The notes under the pieces are model-generated. The model was not told the origin of the DNA. It saw only the letters and a program-made list of their open reading frames with translations, and did not search any database. 64,000 nucleotides of DNA, from assembly GCA_938003855.1 (NCBI GenBank), contig CALKXD010000218.1:1-64000 (forward strand), written 5' to 3'. This document shows, piece after piece, positions 8,665-17,535 of this stretch. A program made the translations under genes and the position numbers. Numbering within the stretch: position 1 is the stretch's first letter; every line of letters starts with the position of its first letter. Source of the stretch: an uncultured Granulosicoccaceae bacterium. Lineage in GTDB: Bacteria > Pseudomonadota > Gammaproteobacteria > Granulosicoccales > Granulosicoccaceae.

Positions 8665-9942
8665 TCAGTCGTTCGCAATCTTTGCAATTGACTGCACGGG
8701 CTTAGTCAGCAGACCTGCGCCAAGTGCCGTCACCAGTCTGTCTGCATAGGGGAGTTTTGATACCGGCCCAAACAGCGCGTCTCTTAGCATCGGCATAATC
8801 CTGCTGTCTGACTGATAAAACGGCGTCAGCAGATAGCTTGCGACCTGATAGAGTCGAACATGATAGCGACGCGCCTGCGCGTAGCGCTGCAACCGGTGCG
8901 TTAAATTATCGGTGGCTGTCGATGACACACTGCCGGACCCGTTGCGACCGGCGGTCAGTGCCGCCGTTAACGCGGCCGCGTCGAGTAATGCCATGTTTAC
9001 TCCCTGGCCCAGTTGCGGACTGGTCGAGTGCGCAGCATCACCGATAAACACCAGTTTGCGGCGAAACGGTGTTCTCATTGTCTGGTGGGCGTATTTTGCG
9101 TGGGTCAGATCATTGAAGCTGCCTAGTTGATCGGTGAGCGGCTGGACCGCCGGCCATTGCCTGTTGACGTCCTGCTTCCAGCGATCAATACCAGCGTGCA
9201 GAATTGATTGATAGTCGGTTGATTTAAGACTCCAGAACAACGTCGCTACCTCTGACGGGTTGTCGGGCAGTTGACCGCACGGCAACACACCGACCATTAC
9301 GCTGGCACCGGCATAGCGTTGCTCGAGGAGATCGCGCGAGAAGTCGGTGCCTTCAAGCTTGACGGTAGCCCACAATGCACCGTAGGCGAGTGCCGTGCGC
9401 GGAGGCTGACCTGCCATCGTCGACACCAGTTTTGAGTGGCTGCCGCTGGCATCGACGACCAGATCAAAGCGCTGATCAGATCGCGTGCCCCGTTCATCGA
9501 GCAATGAAACAGCACGGAAATCATCATCGTTGGTGCTGTGGTAATACAGACCGCAGATATCGCTGCCGGTTTCAACCGTGATGCCACGTTTCAGCACAGC
9601 GCCATAGAGCACATGAAACAAGGACGCGCGATGGATCGCCACGCCGTATAGATTGCCGGCCAGTACGTGGTAGTTGATGTCGAGGACAATTTTCCCGCCC
9701 GGTGCCACCCGACCCAGCATACCGCCTATAGTCTGGCCCAACTGCTCGACCCGGGCGCGCAACCCGAGTTGTTCCAGCACGGCCAGTCCAGTGGGTTGCA
9801 ACATCAGGCCGGAACCGACTGCCTGCGGCTGTTGAAATCGCTCAAACAGTGTGATGTTAAAGCCGACGTCGTGCAGCGCCAGCGCCGCAGACAGTCCCGC
9901 GGGCCCGCAACCGACAATCGCAATGTGATTCAGTTCTGACAT
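8665..9942 (-). CDS. FAD-dependent aromatic-ring-type monooxygenase
   Basis: 425-residue class A flavoprotein monooxygenase (UbiH/salicylate hydroxylase-like). The N-terminal Rossmann fingerprint IVGCGPAGLSAALALHDVG (9-27) binds the ADP part of FAD. The GD motif appears late as FIGDAAHSTSPQLGQGVNMALLDA, where Asp contacts the flavin ribityl chain. These enzymes hydroxylate aromatic or polyene substrates with NAD(P)H and O2; this substrate is unknown. No signal peptide is present. It is monocistronic as far as visible: 230 bases separate it from the kinase gene downstream and 530 from the ABC operon upstream. Confidence 0.85.
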   Translation of the reverse strand: MSELNHIAIVGCGPAGLSAALALHDVGFNITLFERFQQPQAVGSGLMLQPTGLAVLEQLGLRARVEQLGQTIGGMLGRVAPGGKIVLDINYHVLAGNLYGVAIHRASLFHVLYGAVLKRGITVETGSDICGLYYHSTNDDDFRAVSLLDERGTRSDQRFDLVVDASGSHSKLVSTMAGQPPRTALAYGALWATVKLEGTDFSRDLLEQRYAGASVMVGVLPCGQLPDNPSEVATLFWSLKSTDYQSILHAGIDRWKQDVNRQWPAVQPLTDQLGSFNDLTHAKYAHQTMRTPFRRKLVFIGDAAHSTSPQLGQGVNMALLDAAALTAALTAGRNGSGSVSSTATDNLTHRLQRYAQARRYHVRLYQVASYLLTPFYQSDSRIMPMLRDALFGPVSKLPYADRLVTALGAGLLTKPVQSIAKIAND

Positions 9943-10472
9943 AGATATCCGGGGGTGTTCAACAGGGTGCCATGCACTGATGTCGATCCAGGGTAAATTG
10001 CTATCGGACTATACCGTGTCAGCGTACCGGGAGCCGCCCGGGTGAGACAAGTGACAAGCGAACGCGACGCGGTGTCGATGCGCTATAGCCTGAAAAACAA
10101 CCACCATCGAGTATCCCCCGGGCAACGGCGGCAAACCTCCCGATGCCTGTGGCCCTCTCGCGCCGCTGCACGCTTCGCCGTGTTTACCTTCGGTTTTATC
10201 CCCGCACCGACTCGACTGGAACGTCTACCCCGCAGCGCCATAGCCACCGCGCAACTGAAAAATACCCGTCGCCGGTGACGCAATCGATGTGTGCGTGAGC
10301 CATAAAGGCGGTTTATACTGAGCGGGCATTGGCTGGTGGCGACCGCAGGTGCACAACAAGAAGAGTACAACCTCTGGTCGGTTTCATGGATCAGCGCCGC
10401 ACCAAATACTGTCTTGCATTCGTATGCAATTTTTGTCACGATTAGTCATGAACAATTGAGGAGTCAACAAAT
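9943..10472. other. Intergenic region between FAD monooxygenase and ABC operon
   Basis: About 530 bases between divergently transcribed genes, with no reading frame that resembles a protein. It should hold both promoters. The only structure I can point to is the inverted repeat at 10414-10429. Confidence 0.5.
10414..10429. promoter_or_regulatory. Inverted repeat TTGCAT-N4-ATGCAA, candidate operator
   Basis: Six-base arms TTGCAT and ATGCAA flank TCGT, 43 bases before the ATG of the substrate-binding protein. Position and symmetry suit a repressor or activator site for the sugar ABC operon. No regulator gene lies next to this operon, so the cognate protein is unknown. Confidence 0.35.
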
Positions 10473-11714
10473 ATGAACGCTATTTTACGAAGTGCTGTTG
10501 TCAGCGCTCTAATGATCGCCGGATCGACAACAGTGTATGCCAACTGTGGAATCAGCAGTGGTCGCGTCAGTATTGTCGGAAATGAGTTTCCGGCCATTCA
10601 GACGGTCGCCAAAGGAGCGATGGACTGCGCAGGCGAAGGCATCGAGGTGAAATCCAACCTGACCGCCGATCACCAGAAAATTAACGTCGCCGGTTTGCAG
10701 GGCAACCCCGCAGAATACACCAGCGCAATTATTGCCAATTCATCAATTGTTGCCCTGATGAATGAAGATGTTATCCGTCCGCTGGATGATCTGGTTGCCA
10801 AACACGGCGCTGACATCCCGAAAAACCAGTTGATCACCATCAATGGCAAGGTCATGGCGGTGGCGTTTATGGCCAATGCCCAGCACCTGACCTACCGCAA
10901 GGACGTGCTCGCTGAGCTTGGTATCGAGACCCCCAAAAGCTACGAAGACATGCTCGCTGCTGCCGAGAAAATCCGTGCCGCCGGTAAGTCCGAGTTTCCA
11001 ATCGGTGGTGCCTACAAGGCCGGCTGGAATCTGGCTCAGGAATTCGTCAACATGTACATCGGTCACGGTGGGCAGTTCTACAAAGAAGGCACAGCAGAGC
11101 CTGCACTGAATAATGATAGCGGTATCGCCGCGCTTAACATGATGAAAGAACTCAGTGCTTACATGAACCCCGATTATCTGACACACGATTCCAACGCCAC
11201 CGGTGCGGAAATGGAAGCCGGCAACGTCATCATGATGAACATGTGGGGTTCGCGTGTCGGCAAACTGCAGGACGATGAAGGCGCACCTGCAGAGATCGCA
11301 TCCAACATCGAAGTCTCCGGCCCGCTGATGGTTGGTGACAGCGGCACACCGGCGACCACACTGTGGTGGGATGGCTGGACTGTTGCTAAAAACATCTCGG
11401 ACGCTGATGCCGAGGCAACTTTCCTTGCCATGAAAAACGGCATAAGCCCCGGTATCCTCAACGACGAGACCATGGGCCAGGCGGTATGGATGATCGAAGG
11501 TTACACACCGGCACCGGTTAACCAGGGCGTGTTCGATTCAATCAGTTCCGGCGCTGTTGCCTACCCCATGTTGCCTTATCACGGTCTGATGCATACCGCA
11601 CTTGGAAATGAGCTGGCTGATTTCCTGACCGGTAAGGAAGACGCCGCCAAGACGCTGGCAGACGTCGAAGCAGCTTATGCAACTGCTGCGAAAGAAAAAG
11701 GCTTCCTTAACTAG
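10473..11714 (+). CDS. ABC sugar transporter, periplasmic substrate-binding protein
   Basis: Family 1 extracellular solute-binding protein of 413 residues, first gene of a four-gene importer. An N-terminal signal peptide (about 1-23, ending VYA) directs it to the periplasm. The lobes show the usual features: HLTYRKDVLAELGIETPKSYEDMLAAAEKI (hinge region) and TTLWWDGWTVAKNISDADAEATFLAMKNGI near the C-terminus. AGGAG lies a few bases upstream of the ATG. It delivers a sugar or oligosaccharide to the two permeases that follow. The exact ligand cannot be read; oligosaccharides or glucosides are usual for this class. Confidence 0.85.
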   Translation: MNAILRSAVVSALMIAGSTTVYANCGISSGRVSIVGNEFPAIQTVAKGAMDCAGEGIEVKSNLTADHQKINVAGLQGNPAEYTSAIIANSSIVALMNEDVIRPLDDLVAKHGADIPKNQLITINGKVMAVAFMANAQHLTYRKDVLAELGIETPKSYEDMLAAAEKIRAAGKSEFPIGGAYKAGWNLAQEFVNMYIGHGGQFYKEGTAEPALNNDSGIAALNMMKELSAYMNPDYLTHDSNATGAEMEAGNVIMMNMWGSRVGKLQDDEGAPAEIASNIEVSGPLMVGDSGTPATTLWWDGWTVAKNISDADAEATFLAMKNGISPGILNDETMGQAVWMIEGYTPAPVNQGVFDSISSGAVAYPMLPYHGLMHTALGNELADFLTGKEDAAKTLADVEAAYATAAKEKGFLN

Positions 11715-11725
11715 GGAAACGCCGT

Positions 11726-11798
11726 TGCGGCAGCGTATCCGCTGCCGCATACAAGCACTAGTGGAAATTCCGTTGCGCATTGTTCTGCACGATGCGCA
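11726..11798 (+). other. Tandem intercistronic hairpins after the binding-protein gene
   Basis: TGCGGCAGCG (11726-11735), loop TATC, and CGCTGCCGCA (11740-11749) form a perfect ten-pair stem just after the stop codon. A second stem pairs TGCGCAT (11774-11780) with ATGCGCA (11792-11798). Neither is followed by a T run. Such hairpins between binding-protein and permease genes usually protect the upstream mRNA or partly attenuate readthrough, giving more binding protein than permease. Confidence 0.6.
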
Positions 11799-11875
11799 TT
11801 CACACCTAACCATGGTCGTTGGTATTGAACCCGTCTGGGGCAATGCCGGGGCCACTAGCAGATCAGACCGGTTGC

Positions 11876-12898
11876 ATGAAACATAAAACCTTTTTCTGGT
11901 TTATTCTGCCTACCTCACTGGCGATGCTGTTGTTTATCGCGTTACCGATTGTCTCGGTGGTGATGCAGTCGATGTACGCCCCGCACGAGCAAGTGATCGT
12001 CGAGGTGGAAAGCTGCGATATATTCGGTTGTAAAAAATCGACTATGGTTGACCAGGACGCCACGCGTGAAATTCGCGAGGCCGAGCCACTGGGTCGCTTT
12101 GTCGGTACAGAGATCTATACCAACCGCAATCACCTGGCGACCACTGAAATCGGTCTGGCCTGGCAGCAGGCAACCGGCTTTTCAGAATTTGTCTCTGCCT
12201 TGATGAATCTGCCGTTCTATCGTGCTCTGGCATTTACGTTAACATTTACCTTTGTGGTAACCCCGCTGGTATTGATACTGGGCTTTATGATTGCCGTGGC
12301 AGTCAACAGCATACCGGCGCCATTGCGCGGTCCCACTATTTTTCTGTCATTGCTGCCGATGATTATCAACACGCTGGTCGGGTCGCTGATTCTTTTCTGG
12401 ATGGTCGATGCGCGCGGTATTGTCGGTACGTTACTGCAAACCCTGGTCGGTGATCCCAATTTATCGATGAAAGCGTCAACGCCGCTGACCTGGGTGATGC
12501 TGATCGTCTATGGTGTCTGGCACGCCGCACCGTTTGCCTTTGTGGTGTACTACGCCGGTTTGCAGACTGTGCCTAAAGACACGCTTGAGTCAGCAATGAT
12601 GGATGGTGCCAGTCGATGGGAACAGATTCGCTATGTGATCATTCCTCATCTGTTGCCGTTGACAACGTTCATTGCACTGATGCAGTTGATGGATAACTTC
12701 CGTGTGTTTGAACCCATCCTCAGCTTTAACGCGTCAGCGCATGCAACATCGCTGTCGTATTTTATCTATGACGACCTTGGCGGCGAGACCCGTTTGTTGT
12801 CTTCGGCGGCAGCAACGTCGGTATTGACGATTATTGGTGTGGCGATACTGCTTACCCCGGTGCTGATTCGCACATGGCGCGACTTTGGACGGAAATAA
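11876..12898 (+). CDS. ABC sugar transporter permease (MalF type)
   Basis: 340-residue inner-membrane permease of the binding-protein-dependent sugar importer. The N-terminal helix FWFILPTSLAMLLFIALPIVSVV is followed by a periplasmic segment with a CDIFGCKK loop (paired Cys, possibly a disulphide), then five further hydrophobic spans. The cytoplasmic EAA loop reads ESAMMDGASRWEQIRYVIIPHLLP and contacts the ATPase. The frame is open from a TTG at 11819, but the ATG at 11876 immediately precedes the first membrane helix, so it is preferred. It ends 3 bases before the next permease, so the two are co-translated. Confidence 0.85.
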   Translation: MKHKTFFWFILPTSLAMLLFIALPIVSVVMQSMYAPHEQVIVEVESCDIFGCKKSTMVDQDATREIREAEPLGRFVGTEIYTNRNHLATTEIGLAWQQATGFSEFVSALMNLPFYRALAFTLTFTFVVTPLVLILGFMIAVAVNSIPAPLRGPTIFLSLLPMIINTLVGSLILFWMVDARGIVGTLLQTLVGDPNLSMKASTPLTWVMLIVYGVWHAAPFAFVVYYAGLQTVPKDTLESAMMDGASRWEQIRYVIIPHLLPLTTFIALMQLMDNFRVFEPILSFNASAHATSLSYFIYDDLGGETRLLSSAAATSVLTIIGVAILLTPVLIRTWRDFGRK

Positions 12899-12901
12899 AG
12901 C

Positions 12902-13783
12902 ATGAATAACGTTAGCGATCGCCGTTCGCCGGTTTTAAAACTGTTTCTTTGGTCGTTTCTGATCCTATGGCTGATACTTGCAGCGTTCCCGTTTTTCTGG
13001 ACATTCTGGGGATCGTTTAAAGTTGAGGGGGATTTTTTCTCCAAGGCTGACTGGACCTGGGCTTTATTTGGTCATCTGACTCAGGCCGAAACCGGCGGAG
13101 CGTTTACCGGTGACGGCTATCACGGTGCCTGGGTGCAGGAGGAGTTCTGGCGTGCTGCGATAAACACTTTTGTGGTGGTGTTTTTCACCGTGGCAATCTC
13201 ACTGACCATTGGCACTCTGGCAGGCTATGCGCTGTCTCGCTCTACCTATAACTACGCTTTCTGGTTGTTGATCCTTGCGTTGATTTTCAGGGCTATGCCA
13301 CCGATAACGCTGGTGTCCGGTTACCTGCTGCCGTTTTATCAATGGAATTTATGGGGGCATCTGCCCACTGCCATTGTGGTGCTGGTCGCGATCAACCAGC
13401 CATTCACGTTGTGGATGCTGACGTCGTTCTTTCGCAACATCCCGAAAGATCTCGACGAAAGCGCGATGGTAGACGGCTGTACGCACTTTCAGGCTTTTCG
13501 CCATGTGATTATTCCGGTGATGTGGCCCGGGGTGATAACCACCGGTCTGTTTTCATTGCTGCTGGCGTATAACGATTTTGTCGTCACTGCAATGATACTG
13601 TCGCAGGATAATCAAACCATGGTGCCTAAGATCGCCAGTTTTCTAGGTACTACCCAGACTAAAGGCAATGTTATGTTTGCGGTGGCGTCGGTGGTCTCGG
13701 TGACGGCGCCACTGTTTGTACTGGTGATGTTTTTCCAACGTCAGATCGTAAGCGGACTGACAGCAGGCGCGGTGAAAGGATAA
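12902..13783 (+). CDS. ABC sugar transporter permease (MalG type)
   Basis: 293-residue second permease subunit. It has about six hydrophobic spans, starting FLWSFLILWLILAAFPFFWTF, and an EAA loop DESAMVDGCTHFQAFRHVIIPVMWPG (about residues 182-207). The C-terminal RQIVSGLTAGAVKG is the signature end of MalG-type subunits. It pairs with the preceding MalF-type subunit. The ATPase gene begins 4 bases after its stop. Confidence 0.88.
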   Translation: MNNVSDRRSPVLKLFLWSFLILWLILAAFPFFWTFWGSFKVEGDFFSKADWTWALFGHLTQAETGGAFTGDGYHGAWVQEEFWRAAINTFVVVFFTVAISLTIGTLAGYALSRSTYNYAFWLLILALIFRAMPPITLVSGYLLPFYQWNLWGHLPTAIVVLVAINQPFTLWMLTSFFRNIPKDLDESAMVDGCTHFQAFRHVIIPVMWPGVITTGLFSLLLAYNDFVVTAMILSQDNQTMVPKIASFLGTTQTKGNVMFAVASVVSVTAPLFVLVMFFQRQIVSGLTAGAVKG

Positions 13784-13787
13784 TTTA

Positions 13788-14840
13788 ATGGCCGGTATAA
13801 CACTCAAAAATGTCAACAAGCGCTGGGGCACATTTGTTGGCGTCAAAGATTTTGATCTCGACATAGCAGATCAGGAATTTCTGGTCTTACTGGGTCCGTC
13901 CGGGTGCGGTAAAACCACCACCATGCGCATGATCGCCGGGCTGGAAGATGTTACCGAGGGCGAAATCTATATCGGTGATCAATTGGTCAATAACCTCGAG
14001 CCCAAGGACCGTGATATTGCCATGGTTTTTCAGTCCTATGGCTTGTACCCGAACATGACCGTGTGGGAGAACATTCGTTTTCCACTGAAAATACGCAAGA
14101 TCGATCCCGCCACACACGAACAACGCGTGCAGCGTGCGGTTGATATGGTCGAGTTGCAGGAGTTTGTCCATCGGCGGCCGGCTGCATTGTCCGGTGGCCA
14201 GCGCCAACGCGTGGCGCTGGCTCGGGCAATCGTGCGTGAGCCGACGGTGTTCCTGATGGACGAGCCTTTGTCCAACCTGGATGCAAAGTTGCGCGTGTCT
14301 ACTCGTGCGCAAATTAAAAACCTGCAGCACGAACTACAAACCACCATGATCTATGTTACTCACGATCAAATAGAAGCCATGACACTGGCGGATCGTGTGG
14401 TGGTGATGAATCAGGGCGTCATGCAGCAGGTGGCCACACCGCGCGAAATTTACGATAACCCCGCCAATACGTTTGTTGCAGGGTTTATGGGTACACCGGC
14501 GATGAATCTAATCAACGGCTCGCTCGATAACGGTGTGTTTCGCGCTGACCGCATAGAGATTGGAGGATTAAAACAGCAGCACTCTGGTCCGGTGACGCTG
14601 GGTTTTCGGGCCGAGGACGCCGCGCTCAGCCAACAGCCGGCGCAGATTGCTGCACCGGTCTATTCGCTGGAGCTGCTCGGTGAGTCTTCGATGGTCACCA
14701 TGCGGGCAGGGGGGACGATTGTCGCGATTAAGGCAGATAAAGACTACACAGCTCAAATAGGCGATGGCGTGCATGCGACAATTCCTGCATCGATTTGCCA
14801 TTTGTTCGACATCGACAGCGGTGAGCGGCTGTCCGGTTAA
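13788..14840 (+). CDS. ABC sugar transporter ATPase (MalK/UgpC type)
   Basis: 350-residue cytoplasmic ATPase energising the importer. Walker A GPSGCGKTTT (about 36-45), Q-loop MVFQSYGLYPNM, signature LSGGQRQRVALARAI, Walker B VFLMDEPLSNLD and H-loop IYVTHDQIEAMT are all intact. A C-terminal regulatory TOBE-like region (about 235-350) follows, as in MalK and UgpC. It is the last gene of the transporter operon; a 250-base gap separates it from the formylglycine-generating enzyme on the same strand. Confidence 0.9.
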   Translation: MAGITLKNVNKRWGTFVGVKDFDLDIADQEFLVLLGPSGCGKTTTMRMIAGLEDVTEGEIYIGDQLVNNLEPKDRDIAMVFQSYGLYPNMTVWENIRFPLKIRKIDPATHEQRVQRAVDMVELQEFVHRRPAALSGGQRQRVALARAIVREPTVFLMDEPLSNLDAKLRVSTRAQIKNLQHELQTTMIYVTHDQIEAMTLADRVVVMNQGVMQQVATPREIYDNPANTFVAGFMGTPAMNLINGSLDNGVFRADRIEIGGLKQQHSGPVTLGFRAEDAALSQQPAQIAAPVYSLELLGESSMVTMRAGGTIVAIKADKDYTAQIGDGVHATIPASICHLFDIDSGERLSG

Positions 14841-14931
14841 CTAAAATCCGTCGCTGTAACCGACCGGCGCCTGACCCGCATTAGCAGGAACCAACGCGTC
14901 CGGGGGGAGTCACATCCGCCAGCAATACCGT

Positions 14932-15013
14932 GGTCCTGCTGTTGGCTGACGGCGGTCGGGCGATCAACCTCAGGGTTTAAACGTACACCGCGGACGGCAA
15001 CGACAGCAGGACC
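14932..15013. repeat. Long-loop inverted repeat upstream of the FGE gene
   Basis: GGTCCTGCTGT (14932-14942) is exactly complementary to ACAGCAGGACC (15003-15013), with 60 bases between that contain further partly complementary GC-rich segments. It lies between the ABC operon and the FGE gene. It could act as a transcript-end structure or as a 5-prime leader fold; no T run is seen. Confidence 0.4.
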
Positions 15014-15091
15014 GGCGCTGATCTGTCCGGTAGAATAACGCAGCGCGCCGGCCATGGCGACGCACTGACTTGTCGATTTTGGATACCTCCC

Positions 15092-15979
15092 GTGAGTGAA
15101 AACAACCCGCCAGCAAGCGATGATTGCATCGTCGATATAGAGTCCGCCCGTGCTTTTATCGGCACGGCCAGCGCACTGATTTCAAAAGATGGTGAAGCAC
15201 CATTGCGGCGGCAGACTCTGCCTGCCTACCGGATCGAAAAAACCACGGTTTCCAATCAACGGTTCGAACACTTTGTCAACGACACAGGCTATGTTACCGA
15301 GGCTGAAGAAATCGGCTGGTCATTCGCTTTTTTGTCACACCTTCCTTCCCCTGAAAAACATGATCAGCGAGCCGCCGACGCGCAGTGGTGGCGGCAGGTA
15401 GAGGGGGCGAACTGGCGCTGCATTAACGGGCCGCAGTCCGAGTCTGACTGGCGGCCTGATCATCCGGTGGTACAGGTATCCAAACGGGACGCTGACGCCT
15501 TTGCCAGCTGGGCTGGCGGCCGGTTGCCAACCGAGGCCGAGTGGGAACACGCGGCCCGTGGCGGTCTGGGTGATGTGCGTTTTCCGTGGGGGGATCAGGA
15601 GCCGGACGACGATAACTTCCAGCCCTGCAACATCTGGCAGGGGCGGTTTCCGCACCACAACCTGGCACTTGACGGCTACCCGGCAACCGCACCTGTGAAA
15701 TCGTTCGACCCAAATGGTTACGGGCTTTACAACATGTGTGGAAACGTATGGGAATGGACTGCGTCCCCCTTTAAATTGCGTTCACTAAGTGCACGGGCCA
15801 GAAAAAAAGAACGATCCTCGAAAAACTATTTCACCATGAAAGGCGGCTCTTTTATGTGTCATAAGAGTTACTGCTTTCGCTACCGGATTGCCGCCCGAAG
15901 TGGCACTTCAGCGGACAGTGCCACCTCTCACCAGGGGTTCAGGCTGGCCTACGATTCCAACACCACTGCAGCGGCTTGA
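15092..15979 (+). CDS. Formylglycine-generating enzyme (sulfatase-modifying factor)
   Basis: 295-residue FGE-sulfatase domain protein. True FGEs oxidise a Cys in the CxPxR motif of type I sulfatases to formylglycine using O2 and copper. The catalytic pair is present in the C-terminal motif GGSFMCHKSYCFRYRIAARSG as Cys256 and Cys261, which separates real FGEs from the many look-alike domains lacking them. Other family blocks are RLPTEAEWEHAARGG (144-158), FPWGD and GLYNMCGNVWEW. The start is a GTG; no strong Shine-Dalgarno sequence is seen. No sulfatase lies in this window, so the client is encoded elsewhere. Position after a sugar importer suggests sulfated glycan use. Confidence 0.9.
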   Translation: MSENNPPASDDCIVDIESARAFIGTASALISKDGEAPLRRQTLPAYRIEKTTVSNQRFEHFVNDTGYVTEAEEIGWSFAFLSHLPSPEKHDQRAADAQWWRQVEGANWRCINGPQSESDWRPDHPVVQVSKRDADAFASWAGGRLPTEAEWEHAARGGLGDVRFPWGDQEPDDDNFQPCNIWQGRFPHHNLALDGYPATAPVKSFDPNGYGLYNMCGNVWEWTASPFKLRSLSARARKKERSSKNYFTMKGGSFMCHKSYCFRYRIAARSGTSADSATSHQGFRLAYDSNTTAAA

Positions 15980-16082
15980 AAAGACTAACTGGTGCCTGCT
16001 GTGGCTTAGTTAAAAAACTTTTAGTCGTCAATGCACACCCGGTCGTCAGATAACCAATACCCTGGCAGGTCAGGTAGTGCAC

Positions 16083-16227
16083 GCTAGTGCCTATAGAAGC
16101 CCGCACCAAACAAACCGGCCGTCGGTTTATCCGGCATCGTTCAGGCTGTGGGACTGTGGCGCCCCGTTGCAGACAACACCCCTGAGGCAGGATACACTCA
16201 AACCTGACACTGGAGGTGGGCACTAAT
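16083..16227. repeat. Possible relic of a MITE-like element
   Basis: Sequence resembling the left end of the 29743-29910 element (GCTAGTGCCTAT, 16083-16094) and a matching right end (GGTGGGCACTAAT, 16215-16227) bracket about 145 bases between the FGE and MDR genes. The inner part is no longer clearly palindromic. If real, its right edge abuts the ATG at 16229. Confidence 0.3.
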
Positions 16228-16228
16228 C

Positions 16229-17254
16229 ATGAAAATTGTGGGTATTGAACGCTATCTAGACACCGGCGATGCACAATGTTTTGTCGACGCCGAGATCGAC
16301 AAGCCCGTGGTCAGCGGACGCGACATCCTGGTGCAGGTACAGGCGGTCAGTGTTAATCCGGTTGATACCAAAGTGCGCAGTGGTCGCGGTCAGCCGGAAG
16401 GTAAAATCGAGTCACCACCCAGAGTGCTCGGCTGGGACGCCAGCGGTACGGTTGATGCGGTGGGACCGGATTGCACGCTGTTCAAGCCCGGTGATGCCGT
16501 CTACTACGCTGGAGACATCACCCGCTCTGGATCCTATGCCGAGTTTCAATTGGTGGATGAGCGCATTGTCGGCCACAAGCCCGCGTCTTTGTCGCATGCT
16601 GAAGCCGCTGCTCTGCCGCTAACCACCATCACGGCTTACGAGGCCCTGTTTGATCGGCTGGGTATTGACCGTGATGGAGCCAGTCGGGGAGAAACCCTGC
16701 TGATTATCGGTGCCGGTGGCGGCGTCGGGTCTATCGGCCTGCAATTGGCACGGCACGCCGGACTGACGGTGGTGGCCACCGCTTCGCGACCGGAAACCTC
16801 TGACTGGGTGAAAAGTCTGGGTGCCGCTCATGTGGTTAATCACCATGAAGATATGGTCAGCCAGGTACGCGCCCTTGGCTTGCAGTACGTCGACCATATA
16901 GCCATCTTTAACGACATGCGCCACTGGGATACCGCTGTCGAACTGATCCGTCCGCAAGGTGGTATTGTGAGTATCGATGACACCAACCTGCCTATGCCAA
17001 TGGAGGTTATGAAATCCAAGGCGGCCAGCCTGCACTGGGAGTTTATGTTTGCCCGTGCCATGCACGGCACACCGGATATGATCGAGCAACACAGGTTGCT
17101 GAACTGGACGGCGCAAAGGGTAGATGATGGCAGTATGCAAAGCACTGCCTCCACTGTGCTCAGCCCTGTTAATGCGGCAAATCTGCGCAAGGCACACACG
17201 CTGATCGAAAGCGGGACATCAAAGGGCAAAGTAGTGGTTGAGGGTTTTTCCTGA
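16229..17254 (+). CDS. Zinc-binding-alcohol-dehydrogenase family (MDR) oxidoreductase
   Basis: 341-residue medium-chain dehydrogenase/reductase of the quinone-oxidoreductase-like branch. The GroES-like domain (about 1-125) contains VSVNPVDTKVR and GWDASGTVDAVG but lacks the Cys/His/Glu zinc ligand set. The Rossmann domain carries the NADPH-binding motif LLIIGAGGGVGSIGLQLARHAG (about 155-176). Such enzymes reduce quinones or enones with NADPH; this substrate is unknown. GGAGG lies about 12 bases upstream of the ATG. It is monocistronic. Confidence 0.85.
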   Translation: MKIVGIERYLDTGDAQCFVDAEIDKPVVSGRDILVQVQAVSVNPVDTKVRSGRGQPEGKIESPPRVLGWDASGTVDAVGPDCTLFKPGDAVYYAGDITRSGSYAEFQLVDERIVGHKPASLSHAEAAALPLTTITAYEALFDRLGIDRDGASRGETLLIIGAGGGVGSIGLQLARHAGLTVVATASRPETSDWVKSLGAAHVVNHHEDMVSQVRALGLQYVDHIAIFNDMRHWDTAVELIRPQGGIVSIDDTNLPMPMEVMKSKAASLHWEFMFARAMHGTPDMIEQHRLLNWTAQRVDDGSMQSTASTVLSPVNAANLRKAHTLIESGTSKGKVVVEGFS

Positions 17255-17316
17255 GTCGCTTCATCCGAGTCACCTCACCCGGGTGGCCTTATTTGATCAG
17301 AATTTCCCGGTGTCGA

Positions 17317-17535
17317 TCAGGGCTTAGTGTCTTCATGCGTGCGCTGCGTAGTCTCTCTGCGGATCTTTTTTGATTCTGCCTCCGGGAATATCCAGATACT
17401 CAGTACCATTAGCGGACCGAGAAATAACGCTACCCATTTTTCGATGCCGCCGCCGTGGGTATGATCGTAGTAGAACATGGCCAGGCAGACTGCCAGCATA
17501 ACCACCGATAACAATAGCTTCATGTGGGATGGCAT
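17317..17535 (-). CDS. Small single-span membrane protein of unknown function
   Basis: 72 residues from the ATG at 17533-17535, which overlaps the TGA of the upstream DUF6166 gene by one base (TGATG). An alternative start is the next Met (17523). One or two hydrophobic segments are visible, LLLSVVMLAVCLAMFYY and VALFLGPLMVLSIWIF, followed by a very basic, polar tail ESKKIRRETTQRTHED. No family is recognised. The tight overlap suggests co-expression with the DUF6166 protein. Confidence 0.55.
   Translation of the reverse strand: MPSHMKLLLSVVMLAVCLAMFYYDHTHGGGIEKWVALFLGPLMVLSIWIFPEAESKKIRRETTQRTHEDTKP

Noticed and set aside
9943-10472. tRNA or riboswitch in the 530-base intergenic region
   Set aside because: I could not find a cloverleaf with acceptor/T-arm motifs or any riboswitch core that I recognise.
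10473-14840. First sugar ABC operon as a member of the GTTACCGGTAAC regulon
   Set aside because: No such palindrome lies upstream; a different inverted repeat (TTGCAT-N4-ATGCAA) is found instead.
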